The notes: a model not told the origin generated them from the sequence alone. Positions 7,638-16,918 are shown, counted from the stretch's first letter. The stretch is 64,000 bases of DNA from Chromobacterium paludis (GCF_008275125.1 NZ_CP043473.1:1302001-1366000), one strand, 5' to 3'. A program made the numbers and translations.

Positions 7638-10600
7638 TCAAGCGGCGCGGTGAGGCAGTGGCAGACAGAACACCAGCAGGCGGCCGGCGGGCGCGGAGGC
7701 GCGGATGCCCAGGCTGTCCGGGTGGTCGAACAGGCCTTTTGCGGCGGCGTCCACGCGCTTGGGCGTGCCCATCTCTACCTGTCGGGCCAGGTGGGTCAGG
7801 TAGGGCAGGGTCTTGCCGACGACGATATTGGCGATTTCCGCGCCCACGCTGTCGGCGAGCGGGGCGATGTCTTCGGCGCTCCAGTCCGGTTCGAAGCGAC
7901 GGACCATTTCCAGCAGTAGCGGGCGGCTCAAGGAGAGGCCCAGGCCGATGGCCAAGCCGCTGCCCAGCGGAATGAAGACGCTGAACGCTTCCAGATCGTC
8001 CGCGCGGATGCGCTGGCTGTCGCCGTCCAGGGCTAACGTCAGTCCAAGGTGATCGCGGCAGAACTGCGACGTGATGGCCGCAAGGGCGCTGAGCAGCTCG
8101 CGGTGCCGCTGGCTGGTCACGTCCGCAGCGGAGGGTGGCACGGCCTGATAGGGCAGCTTGAATGTCAGTTTCGTGCCCTGGCCCGGCTGGGCGGCAATGC
8201 TGAGGCTGCCGCCCAGCTTGAGCAGCTCCTGATGGGTGGCCGAGAGCCCAACCCCGCGTCCAGACACGTCGCTGGCATCGGCAAGGGTGGTGAGGCCGTC
8301 CTCCAGTATCAGACGCAAGGCGCCTGCATCGTCCAGCGTTTGCGCGGTTTCGTCCGTGATCAGTTTTTTGCGCAGGGCGGCGGCGCGGATCCGGGCCGGG
8401 TCGATGCCGGGGCCGTCGTCTTCTATGGCGATGGTCAGGGTCCCGCCGGCGGCGTCGACGCGGCAACGCAGGGTGGCCGCCTCCGGCTTGTCGGCCATCA
8501 GGCGCGCATCCGGATCTTCGATGCCATGGTCCACCGCGTTGCGGAACACGTGGACCAGGCTCTTGCAGAAGGACCCATAGCGCGCGGGGTCCACTGGCGG
8601 ATCGTCGCCTTCGTAAACCAGCGGCGCCAGACGCTTGCCTTGTCGTTGCGCCAGCATGCGCGCGGCCCGGAAGTGCGGTTCGATCAGCCGGCGCAGCGGT
8701 TCATGGCGCAATTGCCGCGTCAGGTCGGCCAGCCGCGAATGCTCCAGGCCAAGGGTCTGGACTTCCCGTTCTAGCGCGTCCAGCGCGTCGGCGGAGACGG
8801 ATGCCTGGCGTCCGGCGTTGAGGTAGCCCGCTCCAAGCTTTTCGCGCAACAGCGCCAGGTCGGCCTCCAGCGCGCCGCCCAGGTCGACGCTGCCCAGCGC
8901 CCGCTTGATGTCGTTGAGGTCTGGCCGCGCCTCCCGCAATGCTCCCAGTCTGGACTCCAGCGCATGCAGGACGTCGGGCAGCGTGGGCAACATGGCCTGG
9001 GCGAACAGGCCTTTAAAGGTATGGATGCGGCGAAACAGTTCTGCCAGCAGCGCATGGGGGTCCTGCTGGAAGCTCAGCAACTGTGGCAGCGTGTTGCGGC
9101 GAAAAAGATCGTAGTCGCGCAGCGCCTCCTGCAGTTCATCCCGGTTTTCCAGCGCGTTGACGATGAAGGCCTGCTGCGCCTGTTCCCGCGCCAGTCGGGC
9201 TTGCAGCTTTTTTTGCGCGCTGATGTCGGTGAGGATCAGCATCATCCGCTCTTCGCTCAGCGGGCGGTACTCGGCTTTGCAGCTGCGTTCGTCCAGCTGG
9301 TATTCCGCAGGCAGCAGATTCAGGAAAGCCTCGCGGCGCAGGGCATTGTCCGCGCTGCCTATGGCCAGGCGCAGGGTCTTGGCGACATGCTCGCGCAGGG
9401 CGCGGTCGTCAGGCGCCAACAGGTCCGGCAGCGCCAGGCCTTGAATGTCGCGGCCGAACAGGCGGACGCACTCGCGACTGTAGCCGGAGCCGACGCTGAG
9501 GTCCGCGCCGATGGACAGAAAGCCTTGGCCTGAATTGTCCAGCAGTCTCGCCACCTCCTCGCTCTTGCGCGACAAGTCCTGGGTGCGTTGCCGCACGCGC
9601 GACTCCAGGTCCGCCACCAGTCCGGCCAAGGACTGCCGCGTGGACTCCAGGCTCTGCGCCAGCAGGCCGATCTCGTCTTCCCCGGCGCAGACGATGGGGT
9701 CGGCCAGATTGCCCTGTTTCAATGCTTGCGCGGCCAGCGACAGCTCCAGAATCGGCTGGGTCAGCCGCCTGGCGTAAACGACGGCGCCCAGAGCGCCGGC
9801 CAGCAAGGCCAGCAGGCCAAAGGCGCCGGAGTACAGGATGAGTTGCGTGATGGGCGCGCGGATGTCGTGGCGGGAGGCGACGCCGATCAGCGCCAGGGGG
9901 CCTGGCGGCAGCGCGCGATAGCGAATCACCAATGAGTCGGATTGCGGCGGCAGCGCGTTCAGCCGCGGCAGGCTCGCGGCGAGGCGCAGGAACTCGGCCT
10001 GGGATTCTCCTGCAGCCGCGATGCGGGAGGGCACCGCTATGCGGCCTTGGGGCAAGGCGGCGGCGATGGCGACGAAACCGTGCTCGCCTATGCGCATGCG
10101 CTCAAACAAGGCGCGCTGCACTTGATCCAGGTCCAGCACCAGGATGATGAAGGCGCCTTTCAGCGCCGCGCCTTCCTTGATCAGGGGGCGCTTGAGCACC
10201 AGGGCGCGCTGGTCCAGGCGCGGATCCAGCCGCTTCATGTCCAGCACGGCCAGCGCGTCGTTGGGCAGGCCTTGCAGCCAGGCGGCCACGGCCGGCGCCC
10301 CGGGATGGGCCTCAAAGCCGCCGCTGTCGTCATAGATCACTTGCTGTTTGCGCATCAGCAGGATATGGGCGATCCATGGCTCGCGGGAGCGGGCGTCGGC
10401 GAAGTAGCTGCGCAGGCTGGGGGAAAACACCGCCGCCAGCGCCGGATCGCTGAACATGGCCTCGGACAGCGGGTTGGCCGCCCACAGCTTCAGGTTGGAC
10501 TCCCGGACGGCCAGGAAATTGGAGAGCAGCGCGCTGCTCTGCTCCAGTTCTTGGGACAGTTCCTGTTCTGCCGCCTGGCGCAGCATGCCGGCGGCAGCGA

Positions 10601-10718
10601 GCGCGATGACCAGGGTCAGGGCGCAGACCACGGCCAACACGATGAGGCAACTCATCGCGATCAGCCGATCGCGAATCGAGTGCCTCAGCCGATGGCGCAG
10701 GGCATGGAGGAGCGGCAT
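7638..10718 (-). CDS. membrane CheA-like histidine kinase with Hpt and C-terminal CheX-like domain
   Basis: A 1026-residue sensor kinase. In order: TM1 (~18-46), a periplasmic Cache-like sensor (~50-290), TM2 (~292-316), HAMP (~317-370), a PAS-like region (~385-500), and an Hpt helix bundle with the phosphorylatable H566 in RRIHTFKG. Next comes a CheA-type ATPase (N box HVFRNAVDHGIE ~723-734, G1 EDDGPGID, G2 SGRGVGLS). Last is a ~165-residue domain with LADSVGAEIANIVVGK; E961 and N964 match the E-x-x-N motif of CheC/CheX phosphatases. No CheW-like domain is seen. The start follows the stop of the binding-protein gene by three bases. It is the last gene of the signalling run and the likely receptor for the two binding proteins. 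Confidence 0.85.
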   Translation of the reverse strand: MPLLHALRHRLRHSIRDRLIAMSCLIVLAVVCALTLVIALAAAGMLRQAAEQELSQELEQSSALLSNFLAVRESNLKLWAANPLSEAMFSDPALAAVFSPSLRSYFADARSREPWIAHILLMRKQQVIYDDSGGFEAHPGAPAVAAWLQGLPNDALAVLDMKRLDPRLDQRALVLKRPLIKEGAALKGAFIILVLDLDQVQRALFERMRIGEHGFVAIAAALPQGRIAVPSRIAAAGESQAEFLRLAASLPRLNALPPQSDSLVIRYRALPPGPLALIGVASRHDIRAPITQLILYSGAFGLLALLAGALGAVVYARRLTQPILELSLAAQALKQGNLADPIVCAGEDEIGLLAQSLESTRQSLAGLVADLESRVRQRTQDLSRKSEEVARLLDNSGQGFLSIGADLSVGSGYSRECVRLFGRDIQGLALPDLLAPDDRALREHVAKTLRLAIGSADNALRREAFLNLLPAEYQLDERSCKAEYRPLSEERMMLILTDISAQKKLQARLAREQAQQAFIVNALENRDELQEALRDYDLFRRNTLPQLLSFQQDPHALLAELFRRIHTFKGLFAQAMLPTLPDVLHALESRLGALREARPDLNDIKRALGSVDLGGALEADLALLREKLGAGYLNAGRQASVSADALDALEREVQTLGLEHSRLADLTRQLRHEPLRRLIEPHFRAARMLAQRQGKRLAPLVYEGDDPPVDPARYGSFCKSLVHVFRNAVDHGIEDPDARLMADKPEAATLRCRVDAAGGTLTIAIEDDGPGIDPARIRAAALRKKLITDETAQTLDDAGALRLILEDGLTTLADASDVSGRGVGLSATHQELLKLGGSLSIAAQPGQGTKLTFKLPYQAVPPSAADVTSQRHRELLSALAAITSQFCRDHLGLTLALDGDSQRIRADDLEAFSVFIPLGSGLAIGLGLSLSRPLLLEMVRRFEPDWSAEDIAPLADSVGAEIANIVVGKTLPYLTHLARQVEMGTPKRVDAAAKGLFDHPDSLGIRASAPAGRLLVFCLPLPHRAA

Positions 10719-10721
10719 GGG

Positions 10722-11621
10722 CTATTGGGTGGAATTCACCAACGTGATCAGGCGATTGAGGCTCAGTCCGTAGTGCGGGGTCCAGATGCGGTTCAGCGCG
10801 GAGTCCTCATTTCGTTTCTGCTCGGCGAAGAAAGCCGCCACCGCGGCCTGAAGGTCCTTGTCCTGCTTGCGCATGGCCCAGCCAACCTCGTCCTTGGCGC
10901 CGACGGGAAAGGCGACGTAGGCGTGCTTCAGCTGGTGGCGGGTGGTCCAGATGGCGATGTCGGAATCCAGCAGGGTGAAGTCCAATTTGCCGCTGTCCAC
11001 CGCTCGCAGGCTGTCCTCTACGCTCATCAGCTCGATACGCACGGGATGGGCCGCATAGCGTGTCTGGTTCTGCTCCAGCAGCCAGGTGGAGTAGGAGCTG
11101 TTGTCGAGCACGGCGGCGTGCAGGCCGGCCAGCTGATCGGCCGATTGCAGGCGATTTTTTAGCTTGATGTTGGCCACGACCATCATGCGGTTGGTGAACA
11201 GGGTGACAAAATCCATTTTTTTCAGACGCCAGGCGTTCTTGGTGAGGCGGTTGGGCAGGATGTCGCAGCTGCCGTTGGCCAGCAGCCGCGGGGTATAGCT
11301 GGCCTCTCGCTCCACTTTGCCGTCCTGGTTGTAGAACTGCTCGTCCCACTCCAGGCGCAGGGTCTTGAGCTGGATGTTCTTGCCCAGATGATGGGCGAAG
11401 GCCAGCGCTTCTTCGTAAACGGGGCCGCTGAAATGACACTGCTCGCGGCAGTTTGGCGGCGTGGCGGTGGCGGAGGAGGGATGGTAGGGCACGATGCAGG
11501 CGCGCAATTCATGCGTTTGCAGGATCTCCTTGAGCGAGCGGGCCTGGCAAGCGGCCGGCCAGGCTAGGGCGAGGGCCAGTGCCCAGATCGGTGAGCGGAG
11601 TAAGCGGAAGAGAGGGCGCAT
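10722..11621 (-). CDS. periplasmic solute-binding-like protein, paralogue 1
   Basis: A 299-residue exported protein: signal peptide of ~28 residues (ALALALAWPAACQA), then a fold like family 3 extracellular solute-binding proteins. It has a distinctive block (LRACIVPYH..., CREQCHFSGPVYEEALAFAH) and NGSCDILPNRLTKNAWRLKK. Four cysteines are shared with its paralogue and may form disulfides. No ABC permease is nearby; the adjacent, nearly overlapping gene is a membrane sensor kinase, so ligand presentation to the kinase is more likely than transport. That role is inferred. Confidence 0.75.
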   Translation of the reverse strand: MRPLFRLLRSPIWALALALAWPAACQARSLKEILQTHELRACIVPYHPSSATATPPNCREQCHFSGPVYEEALAFAHHLGKNIQLKTLRLEWDEQFYNQDGKVEREASYTPRLLANGSCDILPNRLTKNAWRLKKMDFVTLFTNRMMVVANIKLKNRLQSADQLAGLHAAVLDNSSYSTWLLEQNQTRYAAHPVRIELMSVEDSLRAVDSGKLDFTLLDSDIAIWTTRHQLKHAYVAFPVGAKDEVGWAMRKQDKDLQAAVAAFFAEQKRNEDSALNRIWTPHYGLSLNRLITLVNSTQ

Positions 11622-11645
11622 GGCGGTATCCTCGTGGCGCGGGCT

Positions 11646-12533
11646 TCAGTTCACGGCGGCCAGCAGGGCGATGAAGTCGGTCAGCGTGCGCCCGTGGTAG
11701 TGCAGCCAGATGCGGTTGAAGTCCGAGTCCTGATTTTGCCTTTGTTCGTCGAAGTAGCGGGCGACCGCGGCCTGCAAGTCCTTGTCTTCCTTGCGGAAGG
11801 CCCAGCCGATTTCGTCTTTGGGACCGACGGGAAAGGCAACATAAGTGTTTTTGAGCTGGTGATGGGTATGCCAGATCGCCATGTCGGCATCGAGCAGCAT
11901 GAAGTCCACGTTGCCGGCATTGAGCGCCTGCAGGCCGTCAGCCATCGGCATCAGCTCGATCTTGATCGGCTTGCTGGCGAACAGGGTATGGTTCTGTTCT
12001 TGCAGCCAGGAGTGATAGGAGGTGTCCTTCTCCGTCGCGGTGCGCAGCCCGGCAAGTTGCGCGCCGTACCTGATCCGGCCACGCCAGGCGTTGTTGGCGA
12101 CGACCATCATGCGGCTGGGAAACAGCGTGACGAAATCCAGTTTTTTCAGGCGCCAGGCGGTTTTGGTGAGGCGGCTGGGGTAGAAGTCGCAGGTGCCGTT
12201 GGCTAGCAGCTGCGGCGTGTAGCTGGCTTCGCGGTCCGTCTTGCCGCTGCGGTCGAAGAATTGTTCATCCCAGTCCACGCGCAGGGTCTTGACCCGGATG
12301 TCCTTGCCGAGGTGGCGGGCGAAGGCGAGCACTTCCTCGTATACCGGCCCGGAAAAATCGCATTGCTCGCGGCAGCCCTTGGGCGTGGCGACGGCCACGG
12401 CGGCATGGATGGGCGCGATGCAGACCCTGAGCTGGCGCGTCTTGAGTATGTCGGCCAAGTGGCGCGCTTCGGCGGGGGCGACGGCCGCCAGCATGATTGC
12501 CACGGCGCAGCGTAACAAGCAGGAGCGTGTCAT
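11646..12533 (-). CDS. periplasmic solute-binding-like protein, paralogue 2
   Basis: A 295-residue exported protein, clearly a tandem duplicate of the following gene: shared LRVCIAPIH, GCREQCDFSGPVYEEVLAFA, DWDEQF, ANGTCDFYPSRLTKTAWRLK, LDFVTLFPSRMMVVANN, and the tail FNRIWLHYHGRTL. The signal peptide is residues 1-23 (AVAPAEA). The paralogues differ around the hinge and ligand-side loops, suggesting different ligands. They are separated by 24 bases and followed by the kinase. Confidence 0.75.
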   Translation of the reverse strand: MTRSCLLRCAVAIMLAAVAPAEARHLADILKTRQLRVCIAPIHAAVAVATPKGCREQCDFSGPVYEEVLAFARHLGKDIRVKTLRVDWDEQFFDRSGKTDREASYTPQLLANGTCDFYPSRLTKTAWRLKKLDFVTLFPSRMMVVANNAWRGRIRYGAQLAGLRTATEKDTSYHSWLQEQNHTLFASKPIKIELMPMADGLQALNAGNVDFMLLDADMAIWHTHHQLKNTYVAFPVGPKDEIGWAFRKEDKDLQAAVARYFDEQRQNQDSDFNRIWLHYHGRTLTDFIALLAAVN

Positions 12534-12569
12534 GAGCGGTCCTTGCGAGGCGTAACGGGGGTACCGCCC

Positions 12570-12941
12570 TCAGTCATCGCGGAATACCTTGTCCAGCACT
12601 TCCGCCACCTTGTCTTTTTCAATCGGCTTGCAGATGAAGTACTTGGCCCCGGCGGCGATGGCGTCCACCACCGTGCTCTCCTGGCCATGGGCGGTAATGA
12701 TGATGACGGGTTTGCCGGGTTGTTCGCGCAGGATGTGGCGCGTGGCCTCCAGCCCGCTCATCTCCGGCATCTGGATGTCCATGGTGATGGCATCCGGCCG
12801 CAGCGTCTTGGCCAAGTCTATGGCTTCGCGGCCGTTGGCGGCCGAGCCTATCACCCGGTGGCCCAGCGACTCCAGGATCATGCCCAGGCGCTTGATCACG
12901 GCGGGCGAATCGTCGACGATCAGGAAGCTCTTTTGTCCCAT
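12570..12941 (-). CDS. single-domain CheY-like response regulator
   Basis: A receiver domain with no output domain. KSFLIVDDSPAVIKRL gives the acidic pocket, D55 in DAITMDIQMPEMSGL is the phosphoacceptor, IIITAHG holds the switch Thr, and FICKPIEKDKV the invariant Lys-Pro. I prefer the start at 12941 (MGQKSF) with AGGG upstream; an in-frame ATG at 12959 would add six residues. It follows the diguanylate cyclase by about 20 bases. It is a natural phosphate acceptor from the Hpt of the kinase at 7638 and substrate for that kinase's CheX-like domain. Confidence 0.9.
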   Translation of the reverse strand: MGQKSFLIVDDSPAVIKRLGMILESLGHRVIGSAANGREAIDLAKTLRPDAITMDIQMPEMSGLEATRHILREQPGKPVIIITAHGQESTVVDAIAAGAKYFICKPIEKDKVAEVLDKVFRDD

Positions 12942-12962
12942 GTTTGCGTGCCCTGGCATGCG

Positions 12963-13871
12963 TCAGGCGATGGCCTCGACGCGGTTTCGTCCGTTGCTCT
13001 TGGCCTGGTAAAGCGCCTGATCGGCCCGGCCCACCAGGTCCTTGATGTTTTCCTCCGGCCGGATCTGGGCGGCGCCGAAACTGGCTGTCTTGTGACCGAC
13101 GGCTGGAAATGGGTAGGCGGCGATGACGGCGCGCAGTTTCTCGCCCAGCAAGGCGGCGCTATCCAGCCCGGTTTCCGGCAAGATGGCCAGAAACTCCTCG
13201 CCCCCCCAGCGGCCTAGCGTGTCGGTGGCGCGGATGTTGGCTTGCAGCAGTCGCGCCAGGTCGATCAGCACCGCGTCGCCGGCTTGGTGGCCATAGCAGT
13301 CGTTCACGGACTTGAAGTGGTCGCAATCGGCCAGCAGCACGGAGAAGGGCTTGCCGTAGCGGCGGAAGCGCTGCCATTCGCTGGTGATCACCTGATCCAG
13401 CTGGTAGCGGTTGTACAGGCTGGTCAGGCGGTCCGTCTTGGCGGAGATTTCCAGCTCCCGATTCTTGAAGGCGAGCGTGGCGTGGGCCTCGGTCAGGTCC
13501 TTCTGCAGGCGCTTGAGCGCATTGATCTCGCTGAGCACGCACACGATCTTGGGCGAGCCGTCTATCCAGTCGATGCGACGCTGTTGCACGTGATACCAGT
13601 TTTCCGCCTCGTCGTCGTAGTACTCCGACTGCTGCGGGAGCGGCGCGTCGCAGGCCCCGTGCTGCTGGTTGTAGCTGATGAAGTGGTGCAGGCTGCCCGC
13701 GCCCGAGAATTGCTCGGCGAATGATTTGCCCACGCAGTCCGCGCCCAGCGCATGCCGCATGTGCTGATTGGCGTATACGATGGTGCCATCGGCCTGATCC
13801 ACCACGAAAATCAGATTGGGCAGATCGTAGACCACAGTCAGCAAGAAACGGTCGAAGTCCTGCATGGGCAT
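12963..13871 (-). CDS. PAS-GGDEF diguanylate cyclase
   Basis: Makes the second messenger c-di-GMP from two GTP. Residues 10-115 are a PAS-like domain (LIFVVDQADGTIVYANQHMR), followed by a short coiled linker. Residues ~147-300 are the GGDEF domain, with the active-site loop RWGGEEF (GGEEF 223-227) and an inhibitory I-site RATD (214-217) at the canonical five-residue distance, so product inhibition is expected. No membrane segment. It is the first gene of the five-gene run; the 180-base gap to the divergent MFS gene holds the likely promoter. Confidence 0.92.
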   Translation of the reverse strand: MPMQDFDRFLLTVVYDLPNLIFVVDQADGTIVYANQHMRHALGADCVGKSFAEQFSGAGSLHHFISYNQQHGACDAPLPQQSEYYDDEAENWYHVQQRRIDWIDGSPKIVCVLSEINALKRLQKDLTEAHATLAFKNRELEISAKTDRLTSLYNRYQLDQVITSEWQRFRRYGKPFSVLLADCDHFKSVNDCYGHQAGDAVLIDLARLLQANIRATDTLGRWGGEEFLAILPETGLDSAALLGEKLRAVIAAYPFPAVGHKTASFGAAQIRPEENIKDLVGRADQALYQAKSNGRNRVEAIA

Positions 13872-14052
13872 GAGTCACTTCCCCGGAGTGAGGGCATGGA
13901 TTCACTATAGGACGCGCCGGCAAAAGCGGAGCGCCTTGCGAGCTTGTGTCTGTGAGGCTGGCCCCGGCGGGGGCTTCAAGCAAGGAATGGAGTGTCTTTA
14001 ATGATTATGTCATGATGTTGCAATCAACATTATCCGCTCATTTGAAAGTCCC

Positions 14053-15255
14053 ATGCTGAACGATGCCCCCTCCGCCGCGCTGCCGCGCGCCGCCGCCACG
14101 CAAGTCCGGACTCGCCGCCAAGCGTTATGGACTGCCTGCGCGGCGCATGCGGTGCATGACGGCTTGACCGATCTGGTTTATGTGTTGCTGCCTGTCTGGC
14201 AGACCCAGTTCGCCATCAGCTATGCCATGGTGGGCCTGCTGCGCGGGGCGTATTCCGGCATGATGGCCGGTTTCCAGCTGCTGGCCAGCCGGCTGGCGCG
14301 GCGCTGGGGGCGCAAGCGTTTGCTGGTGGGCGGAACCGCTTTGGCCGGGCTGGCCTATCTGCTGGCGGGGCAGGCCGGCGGCTTGGCCATATTGCTGGCT
14401 GCCTTGATGCTGGGCGGGCTGGGCGCCAGCACCCAGCATCCGCTGGCATCGTCGCTGGTGGCGGACAGCCATGAGGGGGCCGGTGTCAAACCGGCGCTGG
14501 CGCAGTACAACTTCGCCGGCGACATCGGCAAGATGCTGATTCCGGCGCTGGCGGGCTTGTTGCTGACGGTGGCGAGTTGGCGCTTCAGCGTGACCCTGGC
14601 CGGCTTGCTGGGCCTGGCGGCGGCTGGCGCGCTGTGGTGGCGGGTTCCGGAGCGCGTGGAAACGGAGGCCAAGCCGGCCGTTTCCGCCCAGGCGGGGGCA
14701 GGCGCCGCCGGCAGCTTGCGCGCGCTGTTGGCTACCGGCGTGCTGGACAGCGCGGTGCGCATGGGCTTCCTGACGTTTCTGCCCTTTGTCTTGAAGAGCA
14801 AGGGGGCCGGCAGCGCGAGCATTGGCCTGGCGCTATCGCTGCTGTTCATCGGCGGGGCCTTTGGCAAGCTGTTCTGCGGTTATCTGGGCGCGCGCGTCGG
14901 CATGATGAAGACGGTGTGGCTGACCGAGTCGATGACGTCGCTGTTGATCATGGCTACGTTGGTCGCGCCGCTGTCCGGCGCGCTGGCCCTGCTGCCTGCG
15001 CTGGGGTTGGCGCTGAACGGCACGTCTTCTGTGCTGTATGGCGCCGTGCCGGAACTGGCCGGTGCCGGCGGGCGCGAGCGGGCTTTCGCGTTGTTCTACA
15101 CCGGCACCATAGGCGGCGGTGCGCTGTCGCCGGTGCTGTTTGGCCGCTTGGGGGACTGGGTGGGCGTGCCGTGGGCGATGTGCGCCTTGGCTTTGATGCT
15201 GCTATTGACCTTGCCGCTGGCGTGGCGGGCGCAGCGCGGCCTGCGCCACGGCTGA
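14053..15255 (+). CDS. MFS transporter, fosmidomycin-resistance-like
   Basis: A 400-residue membrane exporter with twelve predicted hydrophobic segments. The opening HAVHDGLTDLVYVLLPVWQ and the A-motif-like loop ASRLARRWGRKRLLVGG resemble the Fsr (fosmidomycin resistance) branch of the major facilitator superfamily. The substrate cannot be told from sequence. It is divergent from the diguanylate cyclase gene and followed by a terminator shared with trpE. Confidence 0.85.
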   Translation: MLNDAPSAALPRAAATQVRTRRQALWTACAAHAVHDGLTDLVYVLLPVWQTQFAISYAMVGLLRGAYSGMMAGFQLLASRLARRWGRKRLLVGGTALAGLAYLLAGQAGGLAILLAALMLGGLGASTQHPLASSLVADSHEGAGVKPALAQYNFAGDIGKMLIPALAGLLLTVASWRFSVTLAGLLGLAAAGALWWRVPERVETEAKPAVSAQAGAGAAGSLRALLATGVLDSAVRMGFLTFLPFVLKSKGAGSASIGLALSLLFIGGAFGKLFCGYLGARVGMMKTVWLTESMTSLLIMATLVAPLSGALALLPALGLALNGTSSVLYGAVPELAGAGGRERAFALFYTGTIGGGALSPVLFGRLGDWVGVPWAMCALALMLLLTLPLAWRAQRGLRHG

Positions 15256-15277
15256 GCGGCCAGCCTCCTTCATCAGG

Positions 15278-15306
15278 CAAAACGCCCAGCGAGGCGGGGC
15301 GTTTTG
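15278..15306. terminator. bidirectional terminator between the MFS gene and trpE
   Basis: CAAAACGCCC ... GGGCGTTTTG form a perfect 10-bp stem with a GC-rich loop. The A/T tracts on either side let it work for both convergent genes. Confidence 0.85.
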
Positions 15307-15320
15307 CTGTCGACGCGGGT

Positions 15321-16787
15321 TCAGGCGTCCAGGCCGTCGCGCACCATCTGCGCCGCGCGCAGCACGGCGCGGGCCTTGTTCTGGGTTTCCTGCCATTCCG
15401 ACTGCGGCACCGAGTCCGCCACAATGCCGGCGCCGGACTGCACGTAGAGCATGCCGTTTTTCAGCACCGCGGTGCGGATGGCGATGGCCAGGTCCATGTC
15501 GCCGTTGAAGCCCAGATAGCCCACCGCGCCGCCGTAGACGCCGCGCTTGGAGGGTTCGAACTCGTCGATGATCTGCATCGCGCGGACCTTGGGGGCGCCG
15601 GACAGCGTGCCGGCCGGGAAGGTGGCCTTGATCACGTCGATATTGCTGATCTTGCGGTCCACCGCGCCTTCCACGTTGGATACGATGTGCATCACGTGGG
15701 AGTAGCGCTCGATGGCCATATTGTCCGTGATCTTGACCGTGCCGATATCGGCGACGCGGCCGATATCATTGCGGCCCAGGTCCATCAGCATCACGTGCTC
15801 GGCGATTTCCTTCGGGTCCGCCAGCAGCTCGGCGGCCAGCGCCTCGTCCTGCTCGCGGGTTTGGCCGCGCGGGCGGGTGCCGGCGATGGGGCGCACCGTC
15901 ACGGTTTCGCCGTCGCGGCGCACCAGGATTTCCGGCGACGCCCCCACCACGTGGAAATCGTCGAAGTGGTAGAAGAACATATACGGCGACGGGTTCAGGT
16001 TGCGCAACGCGCGGTACAGCGCGATGGGCGAGCCGCTGAAGGCTTGCTGCATGCGCTGCGCCAGCACGACTTGCATGATGTCGCCATCGTGGATGTAGTG
16101 CTGGCAGGCGGTGACGGCTTCTTTGAATGCCTCTTCGCCGTATTCGGACACGGCCTCTCCCTCGTCGGGCAACGGCAGCGACAGCGGAATGGACAGCGGC
16201 GCCCGCAGCATGGCGCGCAGTTCGGCCAGCCGCGCCTGCGCCTTGGGCAGGGCGTTGGGCACCTCCGGATCAGCGTACACCACCAGATAGAGCTTGCCGG
16301 ACAGATTGTCGACGATGGCGATTTCTTCGGACAGCATCAGCAGGATGTCCGGCGTGCCTATGGCGTCCGGCTTTTGGGCGTCGGCCAGGCGGCGTTCCAC
16401 ATAGCGTATGGTGTCGTAGCCGAAATAGCCGACCAGGCCGCCGGAGTAGCGTGGCAGGCCGGGCAGTTCGGGAATGCGGAAACGCTGCTGGAAGCTTTCG
16501 ATGAAGGCGAGCGGATCGCCTTCGTGGCGCTCTATCACCTTGTCGCCGCACTCCACCTGGGCCTTGCGGCCGTTGACGCGGATGCGGGTGTCCGCCGGCA
16601 GGCCGACGATGGAATAGCGGCCGTGGCGCTCGCCGCCGACCACGGACTCCATCAGGTAGCTGTAGGGCTGGTTGGCCAGTTTCAGATAGATGGACAGCGG
16701 GCTGTCCAGATCGGCCAGCAGTTCCTGCATCACGGGAATGCGGTTGTAGCCTTGGGCGGCCAGGCGGTCAAACTCTTGCGCTTGCAT
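15321..16787 (-). CDS. trpE: anthranilate synthase component I
   Basis: Converts chorismate to anthranilate with ammonia from TrpG, the first committed step to tryptophan. The 488-residue length is normal. The N-terminal part has [15 protein letters not shown] and [18 protein letters not shown], which is the Trp feedback site (the LLES/LMES motif). The chorismate-binding C-terminal part has [47 protein letters not shown], and [23 protein letters not shown] stands before the ATG. Last gene of an rpe-SDR-gph-trpE run; no trpG or trpDC follows. Confidence 0.97.
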   Translation of the reverse strand: MQAQEFDRLAAQGYNRIPVMQELLADLDSPLSIYLKLANQPYSYLMESVVGGERHGRYSIVGLPADTRIRVNGRKAQVECGDKVIERHEGDPLAFIESFQQRFRIPELPGLPRYSGGLVGYFGYDTIRYVERRLADAQKPDAIGTPDILLMLSEEIAIVDNLSGKLYLVVYADPEVPNALPKAQARLAELRAMLRAPLSIPLSLPLPDEGEAVSEYGEEAFKEAVTACQHYIHDGDIMQVVLAQRMQQAFSGSPIALYRALRNLNPSPYMFFYHFDDFHVVGASPEILVRRDGETVTVRPIAGTRPRGQTREQDEALAAELLADPKEIAEHVMLMDLGRNDIGRVADIGTVKITDNMAIERYSHVMHIVSNVEGAVDRKISNIDVIKATFPAGTLSGAPKVRAMQIIDEFEPSKRGVYGGAVGYLGFNGDMDLAIAIRTAVLKNGMLYVQSGAGIVADSVPQSEWQETQNKARAVLRAAQMVRDGLDA

Positions 16788-16896
16788 GGGATTCTTCCTT
16801 GAGGGTGTCAGTTGCGGCGATGGCGTGCGGGGCGTGTTGCGGGCGACGCCATCGCCAGCTGGCGGGGCAGGGAAGAAAAGCCATGGGCGAGTGCAT
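16768..16896 (-). CDS. possible trpE leader peptide with two Trp codons
   Basis: A 42-codon frame starting at 16896 after AAAAAGGA. It carries two near-adjacent Trp codons (SWRWRR; 16855-16857 and 16849-16851) and ends inside the sixth codon of trpE. The Trp codons lie in the first arm of an 11-bp perfect hairpin (16816-16856). This is the geometry expected for ribosome-mediated control of trpE. The Shine-Dalgarno is unusually close to the start, and no T-run follows the hairpin, so it may be chance or act by translation coupling rather than termination. Confidence 0.3.
   Translation of the reverse strand: MHSPMAFLPCPASWRWRRPQHAPHAIAATDTLKEESHASARV
16816..16856 (-). promoter_or_regulatory. 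trpE: 11-bp hairpin in the trpE leader
   Basis: GGCGATGGCGT and ACGCCATCGCC are perfect complements with a 19-base loop, 29 bases before trpE, in the gph-trpE gap. It overlaps the Trp codons of the candidate leader frame. Attenuator or translational switch by inference. Confidence 0.4.
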
Positions 16897-16918
16897 TCCT
16901 TTTTAGCGTTGCGATAGG

